Of a stretch of DNA of 64,000 nucleotides, positions 8,882 to 17,844 are shown one piece after another. The notes beneath the pieces are model-generated. The model saw only the letters and a list, made by a program, of their open reading frames with translations, was not told the DNA's origin and did not search any database. The position numbers and the translations under genes were made by a program. Position 1 is the stretch's first letter; every line of letters begins with the position of its first letter. This DNA comes from JAJCYL01 sp965206015 (GTDB taxonomy: Bacteria; Bacteroidota; Bacteroidia; Cytophagales; Cyclobacteriaceae). Where the stretch lies: contig CBDBIW010000010.1 in NCBI GenBank assembly GCA_965206015.1, positions 186,001-250,000 of the forward strand, in the 5' to 3' direction.

Positions 8882-10159
8882 TCATTCCTGAATGAAATCT
8901 TTAATTAAAACGAAGAGGTCGCCAAATTCGGTTAATGGAAGAGTTTCAGAGCGGTCATAAATGTCATGATAGGCTTGTATACCGCCTTTGGTATAAATAA
9001 AAAATCCCGGAATTTCATACTGGTCAAATGAGCAATGATCACTGTTGCATGCTGATCCCCGAGGTGTAATGTCATTGACCAGATTCTTTTCATCATTTAT
9101 ATCAACTAACTTTTGAAACTCTTCTTGGTAAATCTTTCCATTGACCACGGTTATACCTTCATCTCCTGTGCCAACAATATCAAGGTTGATAACAAACTTT
9201 ACTTTGGACAAAGGGTAGACCGGTCGATTGACATAGTACTGAGATCCAATCAGCCCAGCTTCCTCTCCTCCAAAGGCAATGAATAATAAGCTATAGTCCG
9301 GTTTCTCTAAAAATGAAAAATGTCTAACCAGGTTTAGCAGCATAGCTACGCCACTGGCATTATCATTAGCTCCCGGAAAGTGGGTACTCTTTCCCATTCT
9401 TCCTAAATGATCATAATGTGCGCTGATAACGATTAAGGAATCAGTTCTTTCACCACTTAATAAGCCCAAAACATTTTGACTGTGAAAATCTTCCAGGAAT
9501 TCATTTTTTACCTTGAATCTGACTTTGCGAATGTCTGGGGATTTAAGGTGATCAATTGAAATATGGAAAACGGGTCTGTTGTTGACTGATCTACTTGTTC
9601 CCCAGGTTAATTTTTCATCAGCAGATATCAGGACGACCGGAACAAATAAATCTCTGTTAAACCGCAAGACTTCTTCGAATCCATCAATGACATTTTTATC
9701 CTCAACATCAAGGTTCCCATAGCCTTTTTTATTCAAATTGATAACGTTTCGAGTGCGCTTAATGACCTTCACCCATTCAGAGGTGTTCCTTAGCAATGTG
9801 TCGATTTCAATATTCAATACATCAAACTTGCCACTGATGCCTGGCGAAGACGGGTCAATTAAAAACTCAATGGCAGGGGCTAACTGCTGACCGTCAACTC
9901 TGACCGACATTTGTGAGGGGAAAGTATTGACCTGGAGTGGGAAAGGCTGTTGGTAATTCAGGCTAAATGATTGCAACCCAAACTCCTCAAATTCAGAAGC
10001 TATATAGTTGGCCGCCTTCTTGTGGCCGTTTTGGACATATCCCCGGCCATGCATGTCCCCTCCACTTAGCAGGTCAATTACGCTTTGAGTATAATGAAGA
10101 TCTTGGGCCTGAGACAGAGAACAAAAGACTACTAAAAACAGGGAAAATATAATCTTCAT
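8882..10159 (-). CDS. Secreted M28-family zinc aminopeptidase
   Basis: 425-residue exported metallopeptidase. Seen: signal peptide MKIIFSLFLVVFCSLSQAQ; an inserted region resembling a PA domain; and the M28 zinc site as ISAHYDHLG, FPGANDNASG, AFGGEEAGLIGS (catalytic EE), NLDIVGTGDEG and the last ligand in CNSDHCSFDQ. Start set at 10159 because this ATG overlaps the MazG stop codon (ATGA) and gives a clean signal peptide; a start 27 bases upstream would put nine non-signal residues in front. The overlap suggests translational coupling with mazG. The likely role is periplasmic or extracellular peptide trimming. Confidence 0.9.
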   Translation of the reverse strand: MKIIFSLFLVVFCSLSQAQDLHYTQSVIDLLSGGDMHGRGYVQNGHKKAANYIASEFEEFGLQSFSLNYQQPFPLQVNTFPSQMSVRVDGQQLAPAIEFLIDPSSPGISGKFDVLNIEIDTLLRNTSEWVKVIKRTRNVINLNKKGYGNLDVEDKNVIDGFEEVLRFNRDLFVPVVLISADEKLTWGTSRSVNNRPVFHISIDHLKSPDIRKVRFKVKNEFLEDFHSQNVLGLLSGERTDSLIVISAHYDHLGRMGKSTHFPGANDNASGVAMLLNLVRHFSFLEKPDYSLLFIAFGGEEAGLIGSQYYVNRPVYPLSKVKFVINLDIVGTGDEGITVVNGKIYQEEFQKLVDINDEKNLVNDITPRGSACNSDHCSFDQYEIPGFFIYTKGGIQAYHDIYDRSETLPLTEFGDLFVLIKDFIQE

Positions 10160-10953
10160 TCCGACAGTTTCTTCGCTTTTTCCCAATAAGCATCCATTTC
10201 CTCGGGGGTTAGATCGGGCAAGGATTTGTCAATTTTCTTTGACTCAGACTCGATATATTGAAATCGTTTGATAAATTTTTTGTTGGTACGTTCTAGTGCT
10301 TCTTCCGGATTAACCTCAACAAAACGTGCATAATTGATCATTGAGAATAATAAATCTCCAAATTCTGATTGCTTTCTGGTTTCATCTTGTTCTGATTTGA
10401 ATTCTTGAATCTCTTCCTCCACTTTATCCCATACCTGATCTTGATGATCCCAGTCAAATCCCACACCTCTGGCTTTTTCCTGTATTCTCATTGCCTTGAC
10501 TAATGCTGGTAACGAATCAGGCACACCGCCAAGTACTGATTTATTGCCTTCTTCCTTGAGTTTAATCTGTTCCCAGTTGCGTTTAACAGTTTTTTCATCG
10601 TTTGCTTCAACATCACCATAGATATGTGGATGGCGGTGTACCAGCTTGTCGCAAATGCCATCAAGAACGTCGGCTATGTCAAAAGCTTCTTTCTCTGATC
10701 CTATTCGAGAATAGAATGCAATGTGTAAAATCAAATCCCCAAGCTCTTTCTTAACCTCCTCAAGGTTACCCTCCAAAATTGCATCCGATAGCTCATAAGT
10801 TTCTTCGATTGTCAGGTGTCTGAGACTTTCAAATGTTTGCTTTTTGTCCCAGGGACAATTCTCTCGCAACTCATCCATGATGGTTAATAGACGGTCAAAA
10901 GCTTTCAGTTTTTTATCTCTGTTCTCGTCTACCGTTTTCTTAATTTCCCCCAT
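10156..10953 (-). CDS. mazG: MazG nucleoside triphosphate pyrophosphohydrolase
   Basis: 265-residue house-cleaning enzyme that hydrolyses (d)NTPs to the monophosphates and pyrophosphate. Seen: two MazG repeats, the first with LRENCPWDKKQTFESLRHLT, the metal-binding EETYELSDAI and KKELGDLILHIAFYS, then HRHPHIYGD; the second with WDKVEEEIQEFKSE and EFGDLLFSMINYARF. The length matches the E. coli-type two-repeat protein. It is the first gene of a pair with the downstream M28 peptidase, whose ATG overlaps its stop by four bases; no functional link between the two is known to me. Confidence 0.95.
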   Translation of the reverse strand: MGEIKKTVDENRDKKLKAFDRLLTIMDELRENCPWDKKQTFESLRHLTIEETYELSDAILEGNLEEVKKELGDLILHIAFYSRIGSEKEAFDIADVLDGICDKLVHRHPHIYGDVEANDEKTVKRNWEQIKLKEEGNKSVLGGVPDSLPALVKAMRIQEKARGVGFDWDHQDQVWDKVEEEIQEFKSEQDETRKQSEFGDLLFSMINYARFVEVNPEEALERTNKKFIKRFQYIESESKKIDKSLPDLTPEEMDAYWEKAKKLSE

Positions 10954-11158
10954 AAAATGAACTATTCGTGAGCCTCATCGTTGACTAATTAGAATCAAGA
11001 TCAAAGATATAAGATTGACAGACTTGTCTTCGTTTCGGGTCGAAATGCTTTGCGTCAGGTAAATAAGTTTTTCGACATCAATCACGTCTATTCAATAGCC
11101 TGATATCTTTGTTCTTTTATCTGAGATTCTGTTTGGTTTTACAAAAATTGTTTTAGGA

Positions 11159-11392
11159 ATGGCTACGGTTTTTTTAGGAATTGGGATTGTTGCGATATTC
11201 TTCATCTTCATGTCTGTAAGACTTTTGTTCATTAAGAATGGAGAATTTAAAGGCACCTGCGCTTCCCAAAACCCTTATCTAAATAAAGACGGCGAAGCTT
11301 GCGGATTCTGTGGTCGGACGGTGAAAGCAGGGGATTCTTGCAGAAATCCAGACAATGAAGTGGACAAAATGTTAGCCAGGTTTGAAAAATAA
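11159..11392 (+). CDS. Small cysteine-rich membrane protein, NqrM/DUF539-like
   Basis: 77-residue protein with one N-terminal transmembrane helix (about residues 3-25, FLGIGIVAIFFIFMSVRLLF) and a short hydrophilic tail with four cysteines: FKGTCASQNP, EACGFCGRTV and DSCRNPDNEV. Helix, basic residue, then G-(S/T)-C and clustered cysteines is the layout of NqrM, the small factor that helps insert iron into the Na+-translocating NADH:quinone reductase. No nqr genes are in the window, so that role is inference only. A TATCTTTG box fitting the Bacteroidota -7 element lies at 11104-11111. Confidence 0.6.
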   Translation: MATVFLGIGIVAIFFIFMSVRLLFIKNGEFKGTCASQNPYLNKDGEACGFCGRTVKAGDSCRNPDNEVDKMLARFEK

Positions 11393-11447
11393 CTCTTAAA
11401 TAACAATGTAAATCCCAATTAACTTTTCCTCTAAAGTATAGTTCTCC

Positions 11448-11667
11448 CAGGGCAATTGCATATTAAATTCCGAGTAATTTTTCTCTATAGGAATCGCTAA
11501 GCGCAGCTCGTAGTCTTTTTTGAAGGCGTGAGATTTTTTTCACATTTTTGGATCAAAGCAAGAGCTATTTTGGAAAACAGGGCAAAGTTAGCAGCACTGT
11601 TACCTTTTCGCTTTCTGCCAGCATCTTCCTTCCAAGTTACATCCAACACCCGGAACAATTTATCGTT
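11448..11667 (-). pseudogene. 3' remnant of an ISAs1-family transposase (relic A)
   Basis: Read on the minus strand this matches, almost base for base, the 3' part of the second relic at 26.9-27.1 kb. It encodes KEDAGRKRKGNSAANFALFS and, in another frame, the usual ISAs1 end QKRLRAALSDSYREKLLGI. The shared outer limit CCAGGGCAATTGCATATTAA is probably the element's terminal repeat. The 5' portion of the transposase is gone. It lies between the NqrM-like gene and the VOC gene. Confidence 0.8.
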
Positions 11668-11726
11668 TTTATGGTGTAAAAAAATATTTTTTGTTATTAT
11701 TAATTCTATAATGAAAAAGAAGAATT

Positions 11727-12104
11727 ATGAAAAATCCAGTAGGTTTTTTTGAAATATTTGTAGATGATATTGAGAGAGCAAAAAAGTTCTACGAATCAAT
11801 ATTTGGAGTGAACCTGGAGAAGATGGATGACCCAACTGACCCAACGGTTGATATGTGGTCTTTTCCTTCTGATTTCTCTCAATATGGTGCTTCGGGTGCC
11901 CTTGTAAGAAGAGACGGTAGTTCAGCGGGTGGAAACAGTACGATAGTTTATTTTTCATGTGAAGATTGCGCTGTTGAAGAATCAAGGATAGAAGGATCGG
12001 GAGGCAAGGTCGCACAATCAAAATTCTCAATTGGTGAATATGGTTTTTGTGTCATTGTCATAGATACTGAAGGCAATACAATCGGACTATATTCCCAGAA
12101 ATGA
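11727..12104 (+). CDS. VOC (glyoxalase/bleomycin resistance)-superfamily protein, probable integron cassette gene
   Basis: 125-residue single-domain VOC protein. Seen: the opening beta-alpha unit GFFEIFVDDIERAKKFYESI, the middle strand VYFSCEDCAVEESRIEGSGG and the closing GFCVIVIDTEGNTIGLYS. Members include glyoxalase I, fosfomycin and bleomycin resistance proteins and dioxygenases; the substrate here is unknown, and an obvious N-terminal metal His is missing. The stop codon is followed within ten bases by an attC-like site, and small VOC genes are frequent integron cassette cargo, so this is probably a cassette. Upstream is the ISAs1 relic, which may have removed the preceding attC or promoter. 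Confidence 0.85.
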   Translation: MKNPVGFFEIFVDDIERAKKFYESIFGVNLEKMDDPTDPTVDMWSFPSDFSQYGASGALVRRDGSSAGGNSTIVYFSCEDCAVEESRIEGSGGKVAQSKFSIGEYGFCVIVIDTEGNTIGLYSQK

Positions 12105-12113
12105 ATGTGTCAC

Positions 12114-12165
12114 GCCTAACAAAGCACTTCAGCGGACTGCCTGACGGCAGCCGTTGAGTTTAGGC
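12114..12165 (+). other. Integron attC-like recombination site (lone)
   Basis: Order of elements as in an attC: R'' box GCCTAAC (12114-12120); L'' arm ending TCAGCGGACTGCC; a TGAC loop; L' arm GGCAGCCGTTGA (12146-12157); R' box GTTTAGGC (12158-12165). GCCTAA pairs with TTAGGC. The arms pair as TCAGCGG-CTGCC with GGCAG-CCGTTGA, leaving one unpaired A in L'' (the extrahelical base that directs IntI strand choice) and one internal mismatch. The site begins nine bases after one gene and the next ATG follows six bases after it, the tight spacing of gene cassettes. No integrase gene and no second site were found in the window. Confidence 0.72.
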
Positions 12166-12170
12166 ATTAG

Positions 12171-12706
12171 ATGTCATATCAAGGCATGAGTAGTAGTTGG
12201 GCACGAGTATTTAATCGTCTCTTCGAGATGATCAACGAAGAGGGCGATAACTATTACTCCGGTCCAAGATTTATTTCTGCAGTTCGCGAAGCTGACCCGT
12301 ATTTCCTTGATTGCAACCAATTCCTGAAAGAAAGGAAGAGGGTCAGTAAAAGCACAAGCAGAAAGGATTACTTCTTCGATATCCTTATGGGCTTCGAGGT
12401 AAACGATAGGGTGAAAATAATAGGGAGTATCATTGAGGAAACACAATCTATTTCTCCTGAAAAAACTATGGGCTTGGTAACAGAAATCTTTTGGACCAGG
12501 CTGGGGAGCAATTGTTTGAGCTACTCTCTCATCTTGCAGTTGAATCTAAATCCCCACCAACGGTAGAAAATTCAACCGATTTTGAAAAACTAACTAACGT
12601 GTTGCAAACTGTGCCTGAAATAGGCGCAAACCCTTCGCCCCCAACAAGGTCGGGGACACTTTACTCGCGCAAAAGAGTAATTTTGAAATCATTAGGAAGG
12701 ATTTAA
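12171..12706 (+). pseudogene. Disrupted cassette gene, possibly abortive-infection-like
   Basis: Starts at the ATG just after the attC-like site. The first frame (12171-12566) reads MSYQGMSSSWARVFNRLFEM and SGPRFISAVREADPYF, then KSTSRKDYFFDILMGFE. Coding character then moves to the next frame near 12485-12495 (LDQAGEQLFELLSHLAVESK) and ends at 12706, so a single frameshift is likely. The SGPRF..YF..STSRKDYF pattern reminds me of N-terminal regions of proteins annotated as abortive-infection family, but I hold that only weakly; otherwise it is an unknown. The protein would be shorter than such proteins usually are, so the 3' end may also be lost. Confidence 0.45.
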
Positions 12707-13058
12707 GGGGGATTACGGATTACTCCAAGCAAATACATTTTAGCTAGTCAGTAAATACGGCAAATGGTTTACCCTCTATAGCCTATAATCCAAACCTTTC
12801 TATTACAGTCTGCAATTTTGAAAGTTTGCATCTTTCTAACTCCTCTTTACGTATATGTAAATGTTATATATCATATTTTTTTAACTAACCTAAACATAGT
12901 AATTCGATAAAAAATTTAAGGGCCAAATTTCTAGCGATTTTGATTCTTTTTTTTCACCCTTTCGTGTCAAGAAGACGAATTAGGGCTTCCTCAGATAGCA
13001 CAAAAAGTAGCTATAGAGGATATAAAGAATGATTTTCAGGGTAAAAAGACTTGATTAA
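12707..13058. other. Gene-free AT-rich interval with a possible gene fragment
   Basis: No intact gene seen and no second attC site recognised. Near 12930-13050 a short plus-strand remnant looks like the start of a lipoprotein: a hydrophobic stretch KFLAILILFF, then after a run of eight T and a frame change TLSCQEDELGLPQIAQKV, then a stop. It may be the N-terminus of a gene cut off by the neighbouring transposase. Confidence 0.4.
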
Positions 13059-14162
13059 ATGCGAGGTTATTTGTATATGATCAACTATACTTCCCAGTTC
13101 CAATCTAAAATCGAAGGGTTTTCCTCGATCAACCACATCAAACTCAACCCTGACAATAGGTGGATAGCCCTTAGTGGCCTTTTGCCTTGGGACGAGCTGG
13201 TAAATATCTATAAAAGAAACTGGCCTGAAAAGCCCGAAGGGCAAATTTAAAGATAGATGCCACGGTGGCTGACCAATACATCACCTGCCCCAATGACCCT
13301 GGGCTGGTCAATGAGGCACGTATCAAGACCGAAAAGATGGTGGACAGACTGTTCGGATTGTTAAGGGACAAGGTTGATGTCAAGCCCGGGACTTACCGTA
13401 AGGTGGCCCGTCAAAGGTATTTGCAAGAGGCCAAAAAGAAGAAAAAGTCAACGGTATCGATCAGAAAGGCCATTCGTGTATTGCTCAACTGTGTGAAAAG
13501 GAACCCGGGCCATATTGATCAAATGCCGGATCATTTGCAAGGGCCTTTCCCGTTTTCCCACAAAGTACAACTTGAACTGATGGTCATCCACACCCTTTAT
13601 GAACAGCAGCAGGGCATGTACGACCAACGGTCACATCAATGCAGTGACCGGATCGTAAGCATCTCCCAGCCCCATGTGCGTCCAATAGTACGTGGCAGGC
13701 AGGGCAAAGACGTGGAATTTGGTGCCGGGCTTGGCCTTTCCCTTATGGATGGGTTCATGACCAGGGACAACCTGAGCCGGGATGCTTATAATGAAAGTGG
13801 GGATTTGCCCAGGCAGGCTGAAGCCTATAAGGCTTTGTCTGGTCATTACCCCGAACTTATACAAGCCGATAAGATTTATGCTACCCATGCAAACCGTACC
13901 CTGGTGCAGGCAAAGGTGCATAAGGCTTACGGCCACACCAAAAGGCAAGCCAGTTAAAAAACCGGCTTATCAGAAAGCCAAATCAAAAAAAGAGTATGCC
14001 GAAAGGAATGCAATCGAAGGAAGGATCGGCAATGCCAAACAGGTCTGCTCCCTCAATGAAATCAAGGCAAAGCTTAAAACAACTTCACAAACCTGGATAG
14101 CAGCTACCCTGTTTGTGCTCAACATTTCCAGAATGGCCGCTTTGACAGGCAACACTTTTTGA
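13059..14162 (+). pseudogene. IS5/IS1182-type transposase, internally deleted and frameshifted
   Basis: The N-terminal DUF772-like piece (13059-13250; NPDNRWIALSGLLPWDELVN) is followed after a stop by the DDE part beginning DATVADQYITCPNDPGLVNE (about 13256 on), so the segment normally between the two is deleted. The frame shifts again near 13930: the end of the DDE domain, KSKKEYAERNAIEGRIGNAK with the catalytic E and ATLFVLNISRMAAL, is in another frame up to 14162. Terminal repeats were not identified. Subfamily naming (IS5 versus IS1182) is uncertain. Confidence 0.8.
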
Positions 14163-14433
14163 GTAAGCCTTAAGTAGCATTCCAGCCTTTAGACCATTAA
14201 GCTCCTCCAAAAGTTTAAATTCACGGCTATCTCCATTATTGATATAATCCTTAAACCCAAAACCTCGTTCCTTAATTTCTACAATGGTACCTCCAATCAC
14301 TATACAAGAGATTTTAAGACCGTTGCAAAAGTCATGAACGATGATTCGCGTTGGATTTTTGGCTAAAGATTGAAGTTGTATACTTGTATTTTTTCTGTTT
14401 TCTCTGTTCTTTGGGGTGCGACAGGCTTCATTT

Positions 14434-15467
14434 TTAACGATTAGGCGCAATGATCCCGGAAGAGCGGTACAAATTGTAAGATAAAGCTTCCATGATGTTC
14501 TGATTATGCATCTTTTCTATCCCTGTGTACCCTGCTACTCCTCCGGCGAACCAAAGTCTGATGCCCCCAAATGTGCGTTCTACTTTAAAACGTGCCTTAC
14601 CTGCCAATTTATTGAAACGCTTCTCCCAATGGGTTAAGGGCTTGTTCTTTTTGGCTTTCTTCAAAATGTGATTCTTGAGTTTTTTGCTTTTGAGAAGTTG
14701 CCCGTTCTTCTCTGATTGGTACCCTTTATCAGCTTTCAGGGCAATACCCTCAGGTAAATCGACTGTGCCCGACACCTCAGACAGATTTCCTGTTTCATTC
14801 ACACTTGCTTTGGTGGTCACAACACCCGGCACCAGTCCTTCTTCATCGGTGAGGCAATGTTTCTTATAGCCCTAATGATATTTACCTCCCTTCTTTAACC
14901 ATGATGCCTCCTGATCTACCCTTGAAGGGCAGGTTTTATGGACACCCGCCTCTTGCTCATCTTCTCTGTCTGTAGTGACTTCATGATTGGTTTTTCCTTT
15001 AGGCCTCAAAGGAGTTTCTATCACACCGGCATCGACTATGACTCCTGTTTTAACGATGATTTTATGCCTGCTCAACTGCGAATTGATCTCCTTAAAAAGC
15101 AGCTCAAAACCACCTGATTTGGACATGGCACTACGAAAGCGGCTTAAAGTACTATGATCCGGAGCTGCCTGATCTATTGTTAATCCACAGAAATAGCCAA
15201 AAGAAATACGATCATTGACACGATCTTCTACTTCATAATCGCTCAATCCGTACCCTGTTTGAAGTAAACACCTCTTAAATGGCAACAGCCCGTCATAACC
15301 AGGTTTACCTGTCGCACTCTTGCCCTTTTTATAATAGGCAGAGATGACTGATTCAATCGATGCCCAGTCCAAAACAGTATTTATCTGAGTGAAAAAGTCT
15401 TTTTTATTTTGCGGGTTCGTAGATCACAAATGCTGTCTGCCAGGCTAAGAATGGATTGTTTTTGCAT
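14434..15467 (-). pseudogene. IS5-family transposase with a frameshift and an in-frame TAG
   Basis: Nearly full length. Seen from the start: MQKQSILSLADSICDLRTRK, then a one-base loss in the T run near 15395 relative to the copy at 29.4 kb (act-ttt-tca instead of acc-ttt-ttc). The frame then continues VLDWASIESVISAYYKKGKS, DHSTLSRFRSAM, the first DDE Asp in GVIVDAGVIETP, and KGGKYH followed by a TAG at about 14874 where a Tyr (KYHYGYKKH) is expected. After that the reading frame is unbroken through LKADKGYQSEKN (second Asp) and ERTFGGIRLWFAGGVAGYTG (Glu). Two small lesions thus separate it from an active protein. Confidence 0.85.
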
Positions 15468-15506
15468 GCTTAAATAGTATACATAATGTGTAATATTTAA
15501 GCATGC
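15464..15506. repeat. Perfect 13-bp inverted repeat over the IS5 transposase start codon
   Basis: GCATGCTTAAATA (15464-15476) and its exact reverse complement (15494-15506) enclose 17 bases. The ATG of the transposase lies within the proximal arm, so a transcript entering from outside the element could fold and hide the start codon. Confidence 0.8.
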
Positions 15507-15540
15507 CTTGCAACGATCTTTATTTAATCTATTCAATAAG

Positions 15541-15574
15541 TGATGCACAGACCTCTGTGATGCACAGACCTCTG
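15541..15574. repeat. Perfect 17-bp tandem duplication
   Basis: Two exact copies of TGATGCACAGACCTCTG just outside the right end of the IS5 element and about 90 bases before the 3' end of the thioredoxin-domain gene. Confidence 0.9.
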
Positions 15575-15666
15575 ATTAAGTAATAAATCACCCCTGAAAG
15601 CACGGCTCAAAATAGTACTATCCGATTAAAATATAGGTTATAACACATATTTAATACTGGTATATA

Positions 15667-17694
15667 TCACTTTATGAGCGGAAGAGCATCATTAACCGTT
15701 TCCACCGACAACTGGCAGGCCTTGTCGTAACAGACATAAATTTGGGTTTGATCATTCTTGCTATCTCTATCCTCAAAAAGAGGCAAATCACTCTTATCAA
15801 TAGTTCCCAATAACACCTTGTTTGGTTTGTAGTAAGTATTCAATTCTGCAGAAATCTTTCGGAGCTCTGGACCAACTATGACAACCTCCGAAAAGGGCCT
15901 CACAAAATAAGTCATTAAGATGGCCCAATTCGAAAGATAATTAACATCCTTGGCTATATGGTTGGCAACTTTGCTCAACATGCCAGAAGCTATTTCGACG
16001 TAGTTAGGATCATCCAGCATTTTACCCAGAAGAAACAAACTGTTGGCCATTATAGAATTGGAAGCAGGAATCACGTTGTCAAAAAGTTCTTTCTTTCGAG
16101 CCACTAAAGATTCACCTTGATTGCTGGTATAGAAAAATAGTTTTTCTGTTTGGTCATAAAAATGTCCAACAGTGTAGGCAGCCAGTTGGTTAGCCTCTTT
16201 TAACCACCTTTCATCAAATGTAACCTGGTAAAGTGCAATGCAGGCATCCATGACCAGAGCGTAATCCTCAAGATATGCATCAATTTTGGCGTTCCCATTC
16301 TTGTATGTCCTTAATAGTTTTTTATCAATTTGAAGCTTGGAGATAATAAAATTTCCATTCTTGAGTGCCATTTGCAAGAATTTGGAATCACCGAATGCCC
16401 GATAAGCATCCACCAAACCCCGAGTCATTAAAGCATTCCATGATGTCAGAATTTTATCATCCAAACCAGGACGAATTCTTTCCTCCCTCTTTTTCAGTGC
16501 AGCGTCCTTAAAGGCGTTGATCTTCTCTGATAATACTTCCGGAGTTATTCCAAACTGTTTGGCCATCTCTAAGTCTGATGATTTGCGATATAGAATATTC
16601 CGTCCTTCTTCCCAATTACCAACCGATGTGGTGTTGTAATAAGCACTAATTAGTAGCATTTCCTCTCCACATAGATCCATTAACTCCTCATGGAACCACG
16701 TATAAAACTTGCCCTCTGTGCCTTCACTATCTGCATCCAGTGCTGAATAAAATCCCCCCTCTTCACTGGTCATTTCACGCTCCAACCATTCTATTGTACT
16801 ATAAACCACCTCTTTATAAAGTACATTCTGAGTTTGTTGATAAGCTTCACTATATAAACTGACTAACTGGCCATTGTCATAAAGCATTTTCTCAAAATGC
16901 GGAGCAAACCAGCGATCATCAACAGAATATCTGGAAAATCCACCACCCACCTGGTCATAAATACCTCCAAAAGCCATCTGATCTAAGGTCAATTTAACTT
17001 CCTCAAGCGCATAATGATTGTTGGTTAGATGATGGTATCTCAACAAAAAAAGCCAATTGTTCGGCATAGGAAATTTTGGTGCTTTATTGACACCGCCCTT
17101 CTCCAAATCAAATCGGCTAGCAAATTTCTGAAATGCCTCATCCAAGTACAGCATGTCAAATTCCACTCTTCCGGGGTTAAGATTGTACTTCAATGTTTCA
17201 GAAAGACTTATTGAAGCAACCAACTGACCAGCCGAATCTTCAACTTTTTGACGCTCCTTTTTATAAGCAGTATTGATATTTATCAAGAGCTGAACCCAAC
17301 CCGGAACAGGAAAATATGTACCTCCGTAAAACGGTTTCTGTTCAGGGGTAAGAAAAACATTTAAGGGCCAACCCCCATTTACTCCCATCGCCTGCACGGC
17401 ATCCATATAAATCTGGTCAACATCTGGTCGTTCTTCCCTGTCAACTTTGATGCACACATAAAAATCATTCATGATCTTCGCCACAGATTCATTCTCAAAT
17501 GACTCTCTTTCCATCACATGACACCAATGGCACGAAGAATACCCTATACTTAGAATGATGGGTTTATCTTCATCTCTGGCCCTATTCAATGCTTCCTCCC
17601 CCCAGGGATACCAATCGACAGGATTATATACATGCTGTAGTAAATAAGGGCTTGTTTCGCCTGCCAGGTGATTGGTCTTTCCAGAATTACTCAT
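15667..17694 (-). CDS. Thioredoxin-domain protein of the YyaL/SSP411 (DUF255) family
   Basis: 675-residue intact protein. Seen: the conserved opening NHLAGETSPYLLQHVYNPVD, an N-terminal thioredoxin-like domain with a CxxC in IGYSSCHWCHVMERESF (Cys55 and Cys58) and VDREERPDVDQIYMDAVQAM, followed by a long alpha/alpha-barrel region like N-acylglucosamine 2-epimerase folds (GGIYDQVGGGFSRYSVDDRW, LYDNGQLVSLYSEAYQ, TSWNALMTRGLVDAYRAFGD). Function of the family is not established; the fold suggests redox-linked action on a carbohydrate-like ligand. It is the only intact gene between the IS relics on either side and is probably single. Confidence 0.9.
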   Translation of the reverse strand: MSNSGKTNHLAGETSPYLLQHVYNPVDWYPWGEEALNRARDEDKPIILSIGYSSCHWCHVMERESFENESVAKIMNDFYVCIKVDREERPDVDQIYMDAVQAMGVNGGWPLNVFLTPEQKPFYGGTYFPVPGWVQLLININTAYKKERQKVEDSAGQLVASISLSETLKYNLNPGRVEFDMLYLDEAFQKFASRFDLEKGGVNKAPKFPMPNNWLFLLRYHHLTNNHYALEEVKLTLDQMAFGGIYDQVGGGFSRYSVDDRWFAPHFEKMLYDNGQLVSLYSEAYQQTQNVLYKEVVYSTIEWLEREMTSEEGGFYSALDADSEGTEGKFYTWFHEELMDLCGEEMLLISAYYNTTSVGNWEEGRNILYRKSSDLEMAKQFGITPEVLSEKINAFKDAALKKREERIRPGLDDKILTSWNALMTRGLVDAYRAFGDSKFLQMALKNGNFIISKLQIDKKLLRTYKNGNAKIDAYLEDYALVMDACIALYQVTFDERWLKEANQLAAYTVGHFYDQTEKLFFYTSNQGESLVARKKELFDNVIPASNSIMANSLFLLGKMLDDPNYVEIASGMLSKVANHIAKDVNYLSNWAILMTYFVRPFSEVVIVGPELRKISAELNTYYKPNKVLLGTIDKSDLPLFEDRDSKNDQTQIYVCYDKACQLSVETVNDALPLIK

Positions 17695-17844
17695 TTAAAC
17701 CTCAATTGATTTGCAATTTAGGATTTTTAAAACAGGCACATAATAAATGCAATTATTGTAAGTATCATCCACGTGTTAATTTATTGAATATCAGTATATT
17801 CAACTATTAATTAAACGGTTAAAATTGATACTGGACAGGGAGAG

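Larger units (their letters stand above)
14316..15520 (-). mobile_element. Defective IS5-family element (copy 1)
   Basis: Terminal repeats AAGACCGTTGCAA (14316-14328) and TTGCAACGATCTT (15508-15520) match with one difference. The same end sequence marks the relics at 29.3-30.1 and 60.4 kb. Total about 1.2 kb. Between the left end and the preceding transposase relic (14163-14315) there are about 150 bases in which I recognise nothing certain. The transposase carries two lesions, so the copy is inactive. Confidence 0.78.

Noticed and set aside
12560..12760. A second attC site after the disrupted cassette gene
   Set aside because: Only loose TAAC and GCCTGAAATAGGC pieces are present; no paired R boxes with arms were found.
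13970..14155. Minus-strand frames across the IS1182-like transposase
   Set aside because: They mirror the transposase sequence and show no protein character of their own.
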